The notes under the pieces were generated by a model. The model ran no database searches. It was not told the DNA's origin and worked only from the letters and a program-made list of their open reading frames with translations. DNA of 64,000 nucleotides from Bradyrhizobium sp. CCBAU 53421. GTDB lineage: Bacteria > Pseudomonadota > Alphaproteobacteria > Rhizobiales > Xanthobacteraceae. The stretch spans positions 4,650,001 through 4,714,000 of the forward strand of contig NZ_CP030047.1 in the NCBI RefSeq assembly GCF_015291625.1. The letters run 5' to 3'. The position numbers and the translations under genes were made by a program. Below are positions 1 to 9,164 of the stretch, one piece after another (position 1 is the first letter of the stretch; each line of letters begins with the position of its first letter).

Positions 1-471
1 TCGGTGGTACTGTCGGCGCTCGAGGGCCGTACCGTGGTGTTCGCCTATCCGCGGACCGGCGAGCCCGGCAAGATCGGGCTGGTCGACGATTGGGACAAGA
101 TCCCGGGGGCCCGCGGCTGTACCCCGCAGACCTGCGCTTTCCGCGACCTGTTCGCCGACCTGAAGGCGGCCGGTGCCGCGCAGGTGTTCGGGCTGTCGAC
201 GCAGAGCAATGCGTACCAGACCGAGATGGCGTCGCGCCTGCATCTGCCGTTTCCGGTGCTGTCCGACGAAGCGCTGGAACTGACGCGCACGCTGAGATTG
301 CCGACGATGTCGGTCGCGGGCCTGACCCTGATCAAGCGGCTCGCACTCGTGATCGACGATGCGCGCATCACGCACGTGTTCTATCCGGTGTTCCCGCCCG
401 ACCGGAACGCCGGCGACGTGCTGGAATGGCTGCAGGCCAATCCGCGGAAGGATGAGAGCGGTTCCAAGTAG
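1..471 (+). CDS. peroxiredoxin, AhpC/TSA-like (5' end outside window)
   Basis: The frame is open from the first base, so the N-terminus lies outside the window and the GTG at 4 is probably not the real start. The visible 156 codons form a thioredoxin-fold peroxidase. A YPRTGEPG segment is followed by GCTPQTCAFRD near visible residues 38-48, which resembles the Cys-x4-Cys arrangement of Bcp-type peroxiredoxins. In that family the first Cys attacks the peroxide and the second resolves it. A stretch of about 17 residues separates the YPRTGEPG part from the Cys pair, longer than in classical Bcp. The likely role is thiol-dependent reduction of hydroperoxides in the cytoplasm. It is convergent with the glycosylase gene that follows. 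Confidence 0.8.
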   Translation, partial: SVVLSALEGRTVVFAYPRTGEPGKIGLVDDWDKIPGARGCTPQTCAFRDLFADLKAAGAAQVFGLSTQSNAYQTEMASRLHLPFPVLSDEALELTRTLRLPTMSVAGLTLIKRLALVIDDARITHVFYPVFPPDRNAGDVLEWLQANPRKDESGSK

Positions 472-512
472 AGCGCTTCTCAGCAATGTGGATACCGGTG
501 CGCGAAGTGGAT
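468..512. repeat. degenerate Rhizobiales intergenic repeat
   Basis: The spacer between two convergent genes carries TAGAGCG followed by two copies of GTGGATACCGG. The same words, TAGAGCG and GTGGATACC followed by a CGCG tract, occur in the longer repeat at 56951-57051. This copy looks truncated. Confidence 0.5.
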
Positions 513-526
513 ACCGGGAGACGGCC

Positions 527-1186
527 CTAGCCGAGTTCCTTCCGCACGCTCGCGAACACCTTGCGGAACATGTCGGTCGTCAGCACGCCCGTGTTCGTGT
601 TGTAGCGCGAGCAATGGTAGCTGTCGTAGAGCTTGAATGCGCCCACGTTATGCACGGTACCGTGCACAAAGGGTGCGGCAGCCAGGCGAACATCCAGCGC
701 CTTCAACGTTGACTCGTGTGCGATTCGCCCGAGCAGCACGATCGCGCGCAGCTTCGGCATCGTGGCGATGGTGGCGCGGAGGAATTGCCGGCAGGTGTTG
801 ATCTCGGCCGGCAGCGGCTTGTTCTGCGGCGGCACGCAGCGCACCGCGTTGCTGATCCGGGCGTCGACCAGCTTCAGGCCATCGTCCGGCCGCGCCTGAT
901 AGACGCCGCTGGCGAAACCATATTCGAGCAAGGTCGCGTAGAGCAGATCGCCGGCGTAGTCGCCGGTGAACGGACGGCCGGTGCGGTTGGCGCCCTGCAT
1001 GCCCGGCGCGAGCCCGACGATCAACAGCCGCGCATTCGGATCACCGAACGATTCCACCGGCGAGTTGAACCAATCCGGGTGGAGCGAGCGCGCCTGTGCG
1101 CGAAAGTCGGCCAGCCTGACGCAGAGCTGACAGTTGCCGTCGGGGCGCGTAGCTGCGGCGACGAGATTACTCGTCGAAATCGTCAT
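527..1186 (-). CDS. uracil-DNA glycosylase, Fe-S (family 5-like)
   Basis: A 219-residue protein that should remove uracil, and possibly other deaminated bases, from DNA to start base excision repair. The motif GLAPGMQGANRTGRPF near residue 50 is the uracil-pocket/water-activating region of family 4/5 glycosylases. Four cysteines (the CQLC pair near residue 20, plus one in VRC and one in NTC around 105-125) are placed to ligate a 4Fe-4S cluster. The late GTVHNVG region replaces the family 4 HPS-type motif and suggests family 5. The ATG at 1186 was chosen because GGGGAG lies just upstream; longer in-frame extensions are Arg/Pro-rich and look non-coding. It overlaps the upstream NYN gene by 20 bp, suggesting co-transcription. 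Confidence 0.85.
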   Translation of the reverse strand: MTISTSNLVAAATRPDGNCQLCVRLADFRAQARSLHPDWFNSPVESFGDPNARLLIVGLAPGMQGANRTGRPFTGDYAGDLLYATLLEYGFASGVYQARPDDGLKLVDARISNAVRCVPPQNKPLPAEINTCRQFLRATIATMPKLRAIVLLGRIAHESTLKALDVRLAAAPFVHGTVHNVGAFKLYDSYHCSRYNTNTGVLTTDMFRKVFASVRKELG

Positions 1187-1802
1187 CGGCTCCCCGGGGG
1201 GCCATCGTGGTCGCGCGCTGCAGGAATTGCGGGGAGTGGTGACGCGGTTCGCGCGGGGCCGGACGTTCGGACGGATCGCGGCCAAGCTTGGATTGCAGCT
1301 CGACGAGGTCGGTGAAGACGTCGGCCTGGCGGCGCAGCTCGTCGGCGATCATCGGCGGCTGGCTGGCAATAGTGGAGATGACGGTGACGCGGACACCGCG
1401 CCGCTGCACGGCCTCGACCAGCGAGCGGAAGTCACCGTCGCCGGAGAACAGGATCATCTGGTCGATGTGCTCGGCGAGTTCCATGGCATCGACCGCGAGC
1501 TCGATGTCCATGTTGCCCTTCACCTTGCGGCGGCCGCTGGCGTCGATGAATTCCTTGGTCGCCTTGGTGACGACGGTGTAGCCGTTGTAGTCGAGCCAGT
1601 CGATCAGCGGACGGATCGACGAGTACTCCTGATCCTCGATGATCGCCGTATAGTAGAAGGCACGAAGCAGCGTGCCGCGACTCTGGAATTCCTTCAGAAG
1701 GCGCTTGTAGTCGATGTCGAAGCCCAGGGTCTTTGCGGTGGCGTAAAGATTGGCTCCATCGATGAAGAGCGCGATCTTGTTGGAAACAGGTGACGACATC
1801 AA
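1167..1802 (-). CDS. NYN domain protein (LabA/DUF88 family)
   Basis: A 211-residue protein with a PIN-like NYN nuclease fold. Visible markers are ALFIDGANLY at residues 11-20, an acidic MDIELAVDAM stretch near 100, and LFSGDGDF near 118. These supply the conserved Asp residues that bind metal in NYN/PIN RNases. The C-terminal 40 residues are Pro/Arg-rich and end in an acidic tail, probably disordered. NYN proteins are thought to act on RNA, but the substrate cannot be told from sequence. Two ATGs at the start (1802 and 1799) are equally possible. It is the first gene of a two-gene unit with the glycosylase. Confidence 0.8.
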   Translation of the reverse strand: MMSSPVSNKIALFIDGANLYATAKTLGFDIDYKRLLKEFQSRGTLLRAFYYTAIIEDQEYSSIRPLIDWLDYNGYTVVTKATKEFIDASGRRKVKGNMDIELAVDAMELAEHIDQMILFSGDGDFRSLVEAVQRRGVRVTVISTIASQPPMIADELRRQADVFTDLVELQSKLGRDPSERPAPREPRHHSPQFLQRATTMAPRGADDDFDE

Positions 1803-2159
1803 AGTGTTCTCGCGTGGTTGTTAGTGTTCTTAGCGCGGCGGTGATCAACCGCGCGCAATTTCCGGCGTTGCTGCCTAAAGTTCAGTGAATCTTTCCCCAC
1901 CACAGTCACCACCGCAATTATGGTGAGGCGAGGGCAAAAAGCCTAGACCTTTGACATTGCAATGAAGAGATTTACTTGTCTGGGACAGCAACCTAGCCAT
2001 GTCGTCAGACGCTCCGGCCCTTCTGGCCCCGGCAGACCGGGTTATCAGAGCCTGTTGGGAAGGCAAATCACAAATTTTGCCTTGCGAAACCGAGGCTAGC
2101 CCTATAACTAACCCTCATAACCTACATGTTCGGTCCCTTTTACCACGGAGCGCCTCGAG
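1803..2159. other. 357-bp divergent intergenic region
   Basis: This region separates the minus-strand NYN gene from rpoZ. A TTGACA at 1951-1956 is followed after 16 bases by TACTTG, a fair sigma-70-type promoter pair on the plus strand about 180 bp before rpoZ. No RNA gene or convincing small ORF was recognised. Confidence 0.4.
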
Positions 2160-2552
2160 ATGGCTCGCGTCACCGTCGAAGATTGCATTGATAAGGTCGA
2201 CAATCGCTTCGACCTCGTCCTGTTGGCTGCGCATCGTGCCCGAATGATCTCGTCGGGATCGCAACTCACGGTTGATCGCGACAACGACAAGAACCCGGTG
2301 GTCTCGCTGCGGGAGATCGCCGATTCGACGATCTCGCCGGAGGATCTGAAAGAGGAACTCGTGCACTCCTTGCAGAAGTTCGTCGAGGTCGACGAGCCCG
2401 AGCCGGACACTGTGCCGCTGATCGGTTCCGCCGGTGCCAGCGTCGACGCCGACGACACCGAGGTCGCGGTCGAGCGGATGACCGAGGAAGAGCTGCTGAA
2501 GGGCCTCGAGGGCCTCGCGCCCCCGGAAGAGCAGCCCGAGGAAGACGAGTAA
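2160..2552 (+). CDS. rpoZ: RNA polymerase omega subunit
   Basis: A 130-residue omega subunit. It begins [17 protein letters not shown] and continues with the [12 protein letters not shown] segment and the [10 protein letters not shown] helix, all typical of alphaproteobacterial omega. The protein assists assembly of the beta-prime subunit and forms part of a (p)ppGpp site on RNA polymerase. The acidic C-terminal extension (residues about 80-130, ending PEEDE) is common in rhizobial forms. It sits directly before rsh, the conserved rpoZ-rsh pairing, but a strong terminator lies between them. Confidence 0.96.
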   Translation: MARVTVEDCIDKVDNRFDLVLLAAHRARMISSGSQLTVDRDNDKNPVVSLREIADSTISPEDLKEELVHSLQKFVEVDEPEPDTVPLIGSAGASVDADDTEVAVERMTEEELLKGLEGLAPPEEQPEEDE

Positions 2553-2589
2553 GCCCGTCGTTCCGCACTGCGTTGCGAATAGATTTGCC

Positions 2590-2625
2590 AAAGGCCCGGA
2601 CATTGCTCCGGGCCTTTGCTTTTGT
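2590..2625 (+). terminator. rho-independent terminator after rpoZ
   Basis: A perfect 11-bp stem (2590-2600 with 2607-2617) with a 6-nt loop, followed by GCTTTTGTT. It should separate rpoZ transcription from rsh. Confidence 0.85.
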
Positions 2626-2770
2626 TGACAATTTTGCTGTTACGGTGCGTCCTATGCGGGCGCGGGAAATTGAATGGTTCCAGGGCCCGCGCGGGGTGCA
2701 GCTTCGTTCGAAAGCGCACTAGATTGAGGAAGAAGGGACGTTTCGGTCCCGCGCGAGAGGCAACGAGTTC

Positions 2771-5062
2771 ATGGCGTATCGACGCCGCAGTTCCATCCAG
2801 ATGCAGGCTGCAACCGAAACGGTCGCGGTGGCGCCGGCGTCGTCCGCGGCGGAGAGGCCGGCCAGGCCGCGGACCCGAATGATGCGACAATATGACCTTG
2901 TCGAGCGCGTCCGTTCGTACAACCCCGACACCAACGAAGACCTGCTCAACCGCGCGTACGTCTACGCCATGAAGGCGCACGGCACGCAGACCCGTGCCTC
3001 CGGCGACCCCTATTTCTCGCATCCGCTCGAGGTCGCCGCGATCCTCACCAACCTCAAGCTCGACGACGCCACGATCGTGGCGGCGCTGCTGCACGACACG
3101 ATCGAGGACACCGAGGCGACGCGGGCCGAGATCGACAATGTGTTCGGCCATGAGATCGGCGCGCTGGTCGAGGGCCTGACCAAGCTGAAGCGGCTGGAAC
3201 TGGTCTCGCGCGAGGCCAAGCAGGCCGAGAATTTGCGCAAGCTGCTGCTGGCGATCGCCGACGATGTTCGCGTGCTGCTGATCAAGCTCGCCGACCGGCT
3301 GCACAACATGCGCACGCTGGAGTTCGTGCCGCCGGCTTCGCGCCGGCGCATCGCCGAGGAGACGCTGGATATCTATGCGCCGCTGGCTGGCCGCATGGGC
3401 ATGCACGAGATGCGCGAGGAGCTCGAGGACCTGTCGTTCTTCGTGCTCGATCCCGAGGCCTATGCGGTGGTCAAGCAGCGGCTCGACTCGCTGGCCGAGC
3501 GCAACCGCAACCTGATCGGCGAGATTGAAACCCAGCTCTCCAAGAATTTGCAGAAGAACGGCATCACCGCGCGGGTGTTCGGCCGCCGCAAGCAGCCGTT
3601 TTCGATCTGGACCAAGATGGAGCGCAAGTCTGTCGGCTTCGAGCAGCTGTCCGATATCTACGGCTTCCGTATCATCCTCGACGATGTCGGCGCCTGCTAC
3701 CGCGCGCTCGGCATCGTCCACACCACCTGGCCGGTGGTGCCGGGCCGCTTCAAGGACTACATCTCGACCCCGAAGCAGAACGACTACCGCTCGATCCACA
3801 CCACGGTGATCGGGCCCGGCAAGCAGCGCGTCGAGCTGCAGATCCGCACCGAGGACATGAACCAGATCGCCGAGTTCGGCATCGCCGCGCATGCCTTCTA
3901 CAAGGAGGGGGCGGGCTCGCCGCATGAGCGGCTGAAGCACGAGTCCAACGCCTTCGCCTGGCTGCGCCACACCATCGGCATCCTCTCGGAGAGCTCCAAT
4001 CCCGAGGAATTCCTCGAGCACACCAAGCTCGAGCTGTTCCACGACCAGGTGTTCTGCTTCACGCCGAAGGGCAAGCTGATCGCGCTGCCGCGCAACGCCA
4101 ACGTGATCGATTTCGCCTATGCCGTGCATACCGGGGTCGGCAACAGCGCGGTCGGCTGCAAGATCAACGGCAAGTTCGCGCCGCTGTCCTCCGAGTTGCA
4201 GAACGGCGACGAGGTCGAGGTGCTGACCTCGAAGGCGCAGTCGGCGCCGCCTTCGGCCTGGGAAGCGCTCGCCCGCACCGGCAAGGCGCGCGCCGCGATC
4301 CGGCGCGCTACCCGCGATGCGGTGCGCGACCAGTATGCCGGCCTCGGCCGCCGCATCGTCGACCGCCTGTTCGCCCGCGCCAAGATCGAATATGCCGACG
4401 ACAAGCTGAAGGGCGCATTGCCGCGGCTTGCGCGCACCTCGATCGAGGAGGTGATGGCCTCGGTCGGGCGCGGCGAGATCAAGGCGTCCGACGTCGCCCG
4501 CGCGATGTATCCCGACTACAAGGAAGAGCGGCTGGTGCGCTACGGCGCCAAGAAGGGGCTCGCCGCCAAGCTGAAGACGCAGACCCCGCCGCATCCGGCG
4601 CGCGCCACCTCGGTGATCCCGGTGCGTGGCATCAACTCCGATTTGCCGGTGAAGTTCGCGCCGAACGGCGGCGCGGTGCCGGGCGACCGCATCGTCGGCA
4701 TCGTCACGCCGGGCGAGGGGATCACGATCTATCCGATCCAGTCGCCGGCGCTGAAGGATTTCGAGGAGGAGCCCGAGCGCTGGCTCGACGTGCGCTGGGA
4801 CATCGACGAGACCATGCCGCAGCGCTTCCCCGCGCGCATCCTGGTTCACAATGTCAACGAGCCGGGCAGCCTCGCCCAGATCGCGACTGTGATCGCCGAG
4901 CACGACGGCAATATCGACAACATCCACATGTCGCGCCAGTCGCCCGATTTCACGGAGCTGACCATCGATCTCGAGGTCTATGACCTCAAGCATCTCCTCG
5001 CTATCATCGCGCAGTTGCGCGCCAAGGCCGTGGTCGCAAGGGTCGAGCGCGTCAATGGGTAA
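2771..5062 (+). CDS. rsh: bifunctional (p)ppGpp synthase/hydrolase Rsh
   Basis: A 763-residue RelA/SpoT homologue that makes and degrades the stringent-response alarmone, probably the only long Rsh of the cell as in most alphaproteobacteria. The order is: an HD hydrolase domain (His84 in FSHPLEV, His108-Asp109 in LLHDTIEDT), the synthetase domain (about 250-390, with the KMERK segment and the YRSIHTT and LQIRTEDMN motifs), a TGS domain (about 435-500), and a C-terminal ACT domain (about 690-760). Both catalytic domains look intact. ATG codons at residues 37-38 (MMRQYDLV) are alternative starts; the first 36 residues are low-complexity. It is downstream of rpoZ, whose product is part of a ppGpp target. 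Confidence 0.95.
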   Translation: MAYRRRSSIQMQAATETVAVAPASSAAERPARPRTRMMRQYDLVERVRSYNPDTNEDLLNRAYVYAMKAHGTQTRASGDPYFSHPLEVAAILTNLKLDDATIVAALLHDTIEDTEATRAEIDNVFGHEIGALVEGLTKLKRLELVSREAKQAENLRKLLLAIADDVRVLLIKLADRLHNMRTLEFVPPASRRRIAEETLDIYAPLAGRMGMHEMREELEDLSFFVLDPEAYAVVKQRLDSLAERNRNLIGEIETQLSKNLQKNGITARVFGRRKQPFSIWTKMERKSVGFEQLSDIYGFRIILDDVGACYRALGIVHTTWPVVPGRFKDYISTPKQNDYRSIHTTVIGPGKQRVELQIRTEDMNQIAEFGIAAHAFYKEGAGSPHERLKHESNAFAWLRHTIGILSESSNPEEFLEHTKLELFHDQVFCFTPKGKLIALPRNANVIDFAYAVHTGVGNSAVGCKINGKFAPLSSELQNGDEVEVLTSKAQSAPPSAWEALARTGKARAAIRRATRDAVRDQYAGLGRRIVDRLFARAKIEYADDKLKGALPRLARTSIEEVMASVGRGEIKASDVARAMYPDYKEERLVRYGAKKGLAAKLKTQTPPHPARATSVIPVRGINSDLPVKFAPNGGAVPGDRIVGIVTPGEGITIYPIQSPALKDFEEEPERWLDVRWDIDETMPQRFPARILVHNVNEPGSLAQIATVIAEHDGNIDNIHMSRQSPDFTELTIDLEVYDLKHLLAIIAQLRAKAVVARVERVNG

Positions 5063-5082
5063 AGCTGGATGCGCAGACCATA

Positions 5083-5142
5083 GGCGAGCGGAAGCGACGC
5101 CGTCCTTCGAACGGCGAGCGGCAACGATGTCGTCCTTCGAAC
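5083..5142. repeat. tandem imperfect 30-bp duplication
   Basis: Two adjacent 30-bp units (5083-5112 and 5113-5142) share GGCGAGCGG at the start and CGTCCTTCGAAC at the end, with a few differences in the middle. They fill the rsh-pdxJ spacer. Confidence 0.85.
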
Positions 5143-5185
5143 TGCTATGCCCACGCACGACAGGCTAGAACTGCAGGTTAGAGAA

Positions 5186-5959
5186 ATGTCAAAGGCTGCT
5201 CCGCTCCGTCTCGGTATCAATGTCGATCACGTCGCGACCCTGCGCAATGCGCGGAGCGGGGCGAGGCCAGATCCGGTGCGGCTGGCGCTTGCCGCGATCG
5301 CGGCCGGCGCCGACGGCATCACCGCGCATTTGCGCGAGGATCGCCGTCATATCCGCGACGAGGACATGGCGCGGCTCAAGGCCGAGATCTCCAAGCCGCT
5401 GAATTTCGAGATGGCGGCGACCGACGACATGCTGCGGATTTCGCTCGCCACCAAGCCGCACGCGGTCTGCCTGGTGCCGGAACGGCGCCAGGAGCTCACC
5501 ACCGAAGGCGGCCTCGATGTGGTCGGCCAGCACAATGCGCTGGCGCCCTTCATCGCACGGCTTGGCGACGCCGGCATCCGGGTCTCGCTGTTCATCGCCG
5601 CCGATCCGAGGCAGATCGAGATGGCCGCGCAGCTGAAGGCACCGGTGATCGAGATCCACACCGGCGGCTGGTGCGACGCCGTGGTCGACGGTCACAAGGA
5701 CAAGGCGGAGGCCGAGTGGAAGCGCATCGTCGCCGGCGCCAGGCTCGCGCAGGCGGCCGGGCTCGAGGTCCATGCCGGCCATGGGCTCGACTATGAGGCC
5801 GCGGAGACGATCTCCGCGCTGCCCGAAATCCGCGAGCTCAACATCGGCTATTTCATGATGGGCGAGGCGCTGTTCGTCGGCATCGCCGAGACGGTGCGCG
5901 AGATGCGTGCGGCAATGGACCGCGGCCGTGCCAGGGCGCAAGGTGGCGTCAGCGCATGA
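5186..5959 (+). CDS. pdxJ: pyridoxine 5'-phosphate synthase
   Basis: A 257-residue TIM-barrel enzyme that condenses 3-amino-2-oxopropyl phosphate with 1-deoxyxylulose 5-phosphate to give pyridoxine 5'-phosphate in vitamin B6 synthesis. Signature motifs are [15 protein letters not shown] at the N-terminus, [22 protein letters not shown], and the late VHAGHGL and [10 protein letters not shown] segments. The ATG at 5186 ([10 protein letters not shown]) follows GAGAA and gives normal family length; a longer frame from 5147 would include part of the upstream tandem repeat. Its stop overlaps the acpS start by 4 bp (ATGA), implying translational coupling. Confidence 0.95.
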   Translation: MSKAAPLRLGINVDHVATLRNARSGARPDPVRLALAAIAAGADGITAHLREDRRHIRDEDMARLKAEISKPLNFEMAATDDMLRISLATKPHAVCLVPERRQELTTEGGLDVVGQHNALAPFIARLGDAGIRVSLFIAADPRQIEMAAQLKAPVIEIHTGGWCDAVVDGHKDKAEAEWKRIVAGARLAQAAGLEVHAGHGLDYEAAETISALPEIRELNIGYFMMGEALFVGIAETVREMRAAMDRGRARAQGGVSA

Positions 5960-6372
5960 TCATCGGCATCGGCTCCGACCTGATCGACATCACCCGGATC
6001 GCGAAGGTGATCGAGCGGCACGGCGAGCGCTTCCTCGATCGCATCTTCACCGATGCCGAGCGCGCCAAGGCGATGCGCCGGGCCAACAGCGAGAAGATGG
6101 TGGTCGCAACCTACGCCAAACGCTTCGCCGCCAAGGAGGCCTGCTCCAAGGCGCTCGGCACCGGTATCCGGCGCGGGGTGTGGTGGAAGGACATGGGAGT
6201 GGTGAACCTGCCGGGAGGGCGGCCGTCGATGCAGCTGACCGGCGGCGCACTGGCCCGGCTCCAGGAGCTGACGCCCGAGGGCATGCAGGCGCAGATCGAC
6301 CTTTCGATCACGGATGATTGGCCGCTGGCGCAGGCCTTCGTCATAATTTCGGCGGTTGCTCCCGCCAGATGA
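5956..6372 (+). CDS. acpS: holo-[acyl-carrier-protein] synthase
   Basis: A 138-residue 4'-phosphopantetheinyl transferase that moves the CoA arm onto acyl carrier protein. The Mg-binding N-terminal motif [14 protein letters not shown] and the later [15 protein letters not shown] helix are the AcpS signatures. It overlaps pdxJ by 4 bp, as in many proteobacteria where pdxJ-acpS-lepB-rnc-era-recO are neighbours. Confidence 0.95.
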   Translation: MIIGIGSDLIDITRIAKVIERHGERFLDRIFTDAERAKAMRRANSEKMVVATYAKRFAAKEACSKALGTGIRRGVWWKDMGVVNLPGGRPSMQLTGGALARLQELTPEGMQAQIDLSITDDWPLAQAFVIISAVAPAR

Positions 6373-6654
6373 GCGGGCGGGGCCGGAATCTGCCGGAAAA
6401 CTTCAGCAAACTAAAAAATCATTGACATTTCAATGAATTGCGAAGTTTTGAGGCGGCGATTGATTGCGCCCCTGCGAACAACCGTCTAAAACGCCGCAGG
6501 GTATCGAGCGAGACGCGGATTCCAGGTTCCGGCCGGAATTTGCCCTCAAGATCAGAATCAAGGCCATTTTCCTCACGCGGGGGTCGAACGCTTCGCGTGG
6601 AGAGAACGTTCTGCCACCGCGTGGGCGCCAGGGCCTGCGGGAATTGGGAAAGCA

Positions 6655-7416
6655 ATGAGCGCGACCACCGGGACCAAATCTGAGAGCGGCTTGGGCGAGA
6701 CCATCCGCGTCGTCATTCATGCCCTTCTTATCGCGCTCGTCATCCGCACCTTCCTGTTCCAGCCGTTCAACATCCCCTCGGGGTCGATGAAGGCGACGCT
6801 GCTGGTTGGCGACTATTTGTTCGTCTCGAAATATTCGTATGGCTACAGCCACTATTCGATCCCGTTCTCGCCGAACATTTTCTCGGGGCGCATCTTCGGC
6901 TCGGAGCCCAGCCGCGGTGATATCGTGGTGTTCCGGCTGCCGCGGGACGACTCCACCGACTACATCAAGCGCGTTATCGGCTTGCCGGGCGACCGCATCG
7001 AGGTGAAGGGCGGGCTGCTCTACATCAACGACGAGCCGATCAAGCGCGAGCGGCTGAGCGATTTCGTCGGCGAGGATCCCTGCGGCTCGGCGGATGCCAC
7101 CGCCAAGGTCAAGCGCTGGAAGGAAACGCTGCCGAACGGCGTCAGCTACGAGTCGCTCGACTGCACCGACAACAGCTACATGGACAACACTATCGTCTAC
7201 ACCGTTCCGCCTGGGCATTTCTTCATGATGGGCGACAACCGCGACAACTCCACCGACAGCCGCTTCCTGTCGCAGGTCGGCTACGTGCCGTTCGAGAATA
7301 TCATCGGGCGGGCCCAGATGATCTTCTTCTCGATCGCCGAGGGTGAGCAGGCCTGGATGATCTGGCGCTGGCCGTTCGCCGTGCGGTGGAACCGCCTATT
7401 CTCCATCGTGCGATGA
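6655..7416 (+). CDS. lepB: signal peptidase I
   Basis: A 253-residue inner-membrane serine protease that removes signal peptides from exported proteins. One membrane segment spans about residues 16-36. The catalytic Ser is Ser44 in PSGSM and the general-base Lys is Lys105 in YIKRVIGLPGDR. The late MGDNRDNSTDSR box is diagnostic. It is preceded by a 280-bp spacer and its stop overlaps the rnc start by 4 bp. Confidence 0.95.
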   Translation: MSATTGTKSESGLGETIRVVIHALLIALVIRTFLFQPFNIPSGSMKATLLVGDYLFVSKYSYGYSHYSIPFSPNIFSGRIFGSEPSRGDIVVFRLPRDDSTDYIKRVIGLPGDRIEVKGGLLYINDEPIKRERLSDFVGEDPCGSADATAKVKRWKETLPNGVSYESLDCTDNSYMDNTIVYTVPPGHFFMMGDNRDNSTDSRFLSQVGYVPFENIIGRAQMIFFSIAEGEQAWMIWRWPFAVRWNRLFSIVR

Positions 7417-8234
7417 ACGACGATACCGCAGCCATCAACGATCAAGCGCCCGCCGGCGAGCCGAGCCAGACGCCAGCCGCCGAGAGCGCGGCCGCGCCGA
7501 AGAAGCGGCGCAGCAAGGCCGCCAAGGCGGCCGAGGAGAAGGCCGCGATCGCCGGTACCGAGGCGCGTATCGGTTACACGTTCTCAGATGCCGCGCTGCT
7601 GACCACCGCATTCACCCACGTGTCCGCGCTGAAGCCCGCCACCCGCAACCGCGCCGACAGCTATCAGCGGCTGGAATTCCTCGGCGACCACGTGCTCGGG
7701 CTGATCGTGTCCGACATGCTGTTCCGGGCGTTCCCGAAGGCCGACGAGGGCGAGTTGTCGAAGCGGCTCGCCGATCTCGTGCGCAAGGAGAGCTGCGCCG
7801 ATGTCGCCAAGTCGCTCGGGCTGCTCGAGGACATCAAGCTCGGCATGGTGAAGGCGGTCGAAGGCGCACGGCTGCGCAAGTCCGTGCTCGGCGACATCTG
7901 CGAGGCGGTGATCGGGGCGATCTTCCTCGACGGCGGCTACGAGGCCGCGCGCCAGTTCGTCGAGCGCAACTGGACCGAGCGGATGCACAAGTTGCGCCGG
8001 CCGCTGCGCGATCCCAAGACCGTGTTGCAGGAATGGGCGCAGGGCAAGGGACTGCCGACGCCGGTCTATCGCGAGGTCGAACGCACCGGCCCGCACCACG
8101 ATCCACAATTCCGCGTTGCCGTTGACCTGCCGGGCCTGGCCTCAGCCGAGGGCCTTGGCGGCAACAAGCGCGCGGCAGAGAAAGCAGCGGCATCCGCGAT
8201 GATCGAGCGTGAAGGCGTCGGCACCAATGACTGA
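7413..8234 (+). CDS. rnc: ribonuclease III
   Basis: A 273-residue double-strand RNA endonuclease for rRNA processing and regulatory RNA turnover. After a 45-residue Ala/Lys-rich extension comes the RNase III domain, with the QRLEFLGDHVLG signature and the GDICEAVIGAIFLDGG helix carrying metal-binding acidic residues. A C-terminal double-strand RNA-binding domain starts near DPKTVLQEWAQ. The ATG at 7413 overlaps the lepB stop (ATGA) and was preferred over an in-frame ATG at 7386 inside lepB. The gene overlaps era by 8 bp. Confidence 0.95.
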   Translation: MNDDTAAINDQAPAGEPSQTPAAESAAAPKKRRSKAAKAAEEKAAIAGTEARIGYTFSDAALLTTAFTHVSALKPATRNRADSYQRLEFLGDHVLGLIVSDMLFRAFPKADEGELSKRLADLVRKESCADVAKSLGLLEDIKLGMVKAVEGARLRKSVLGDICEAVIGAIFLDGGYEAARQFVERNWTERMHKLRRPLRDPKTVLQEWAQGKGLPTPVYREVERTGPHHDPQFRVAVDLPGLASAEGLGGNKRAAEKAAASAMIEREGVGTND

Positions 8235-9150
8235 CGAAGCCAAAGGGCAGGGGGACGCGACGCGCTGTGGCTTCGTCGCGCTGATCGGCGCGCCCAATGT
8301 CGGCAAGTCGACGCTGGTCAATGCGCTGGTGGGCTCCAAGGTCACCATCGTGTCGCGCAAGGTGCAGACCACGCGGGCGCTGATCCGCGGCATCGTGATC
8401 GAGGGCAACGCCCAGATCATCCTGGTCGACACGCCCGGCATCTTCGCGCCGCGGCGCCGGCTCGACCGTGCCATGGTGTCGACCGCCTGGAGCGGCGCCC
8501 ACGACGCCGATCTTGTCTGCGTGCTGCTCGATGCGAAGTCGGGCATCGACGAGGAGGCCAATGCGATCCTGGCCAAGCTCGAAACCGTCGCGCATCCGAA
8601 GATCCTGGTGCTGAACAAGGTCGACCTCGTGCAGCGCGAGAAGCTGCTGGCGCTGGCGCAGGCCGCCAACGAGCGGATGCGCTTCGAGCACACCTTCATG
8701 ATTTCGGCGCTGTCCGGCGACGGCGTTGCCGACCTGCGCCAAGCGCTGGCCAAGCTGGTGCCCGCCGGCCCGTTCCTCTATCCCGAGGACCAGATGTCGG
8801 ATGCGCCGATGCGGCATCTGGCGGCCGAGATCACCCGCGAGAAGATCTACAGCCATCTGCATCAGGAATTGCCGTACCAGTCGACGGTCGAGACCGACAG
8901 CTGGACCGACCGCAAGGACAAGTCGATCCGCATCGAGCAGACGATCTTTGTCGAGCGCGAGAGCCAGCGCAAGATCGTGCTCGGCAAGGGCGGCGCCACC
9001 ATCAAGTCGATCGGCGCGCAGGCACGGGCCGAGATCGCCGAGATCATGGGCGTGCCGGTGCACCTGTTCCTGTTCGTCAAGGTGCGCGAGAACTGGGGCG
9101 ACGATCCCGACCGCTACAAGGAAATGGGACTGGATTTCCCCAAGGAATAA
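8227..9150 (+). CDS. era: GTPase Era
   Basis: A 307-residue essential GTPase that binds 16S rRNA and helps 30S subunit maturation. It shows the G1 loop GAPNVGKST, the switch region, DTPGIF (G3), NKVD (G4), and a C-terminal KH domain that contains the KGGATIKSIG loop. The start at 8227 (MTDEAKG) lies within the last codons of rnc; an in-frame ATG at 8209 is the alternative. Confidence 0.95.
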   Translation: MTDEAKGQGDATRCGFVALIGAPNVGKSTLVNALVGSKVTIVSRKVQTTRALIRGIVIEGNAQIILVDTPGIFAPRRRLDRAMVSTAWSGAHDADLVCVLLDAKSGIDEEANAILAKLETVAHPKILVLNKVDLVQREKLLALAQAANERMRFEHTFMISALSGDGVADLRQALAKLVPAGPFLYPEDQMSDAPMRHLAAEITREKIYSHLHQELPYQSTVETDSWTDRKDKSIRIEQTIFVERESQRKIVLGKGGATIKSIGAQARAEIAEIMGVPVHLFLFVKVRENWGDDPDRYKEMGLDFPKE

Positions 9151-9164
9151 GAGCCGGCGTCGCA

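Noticed and set aside
2108..5158. A 1016-codon minus-strand open frame across rpoZ, rsh and flanks
   Set aside because: It is the antisense shadow of rsh in a high-GC genome. The product is Arg/His/Asp-rich with no family character, while the plus strand encodes textbook rpoZ and rsh.
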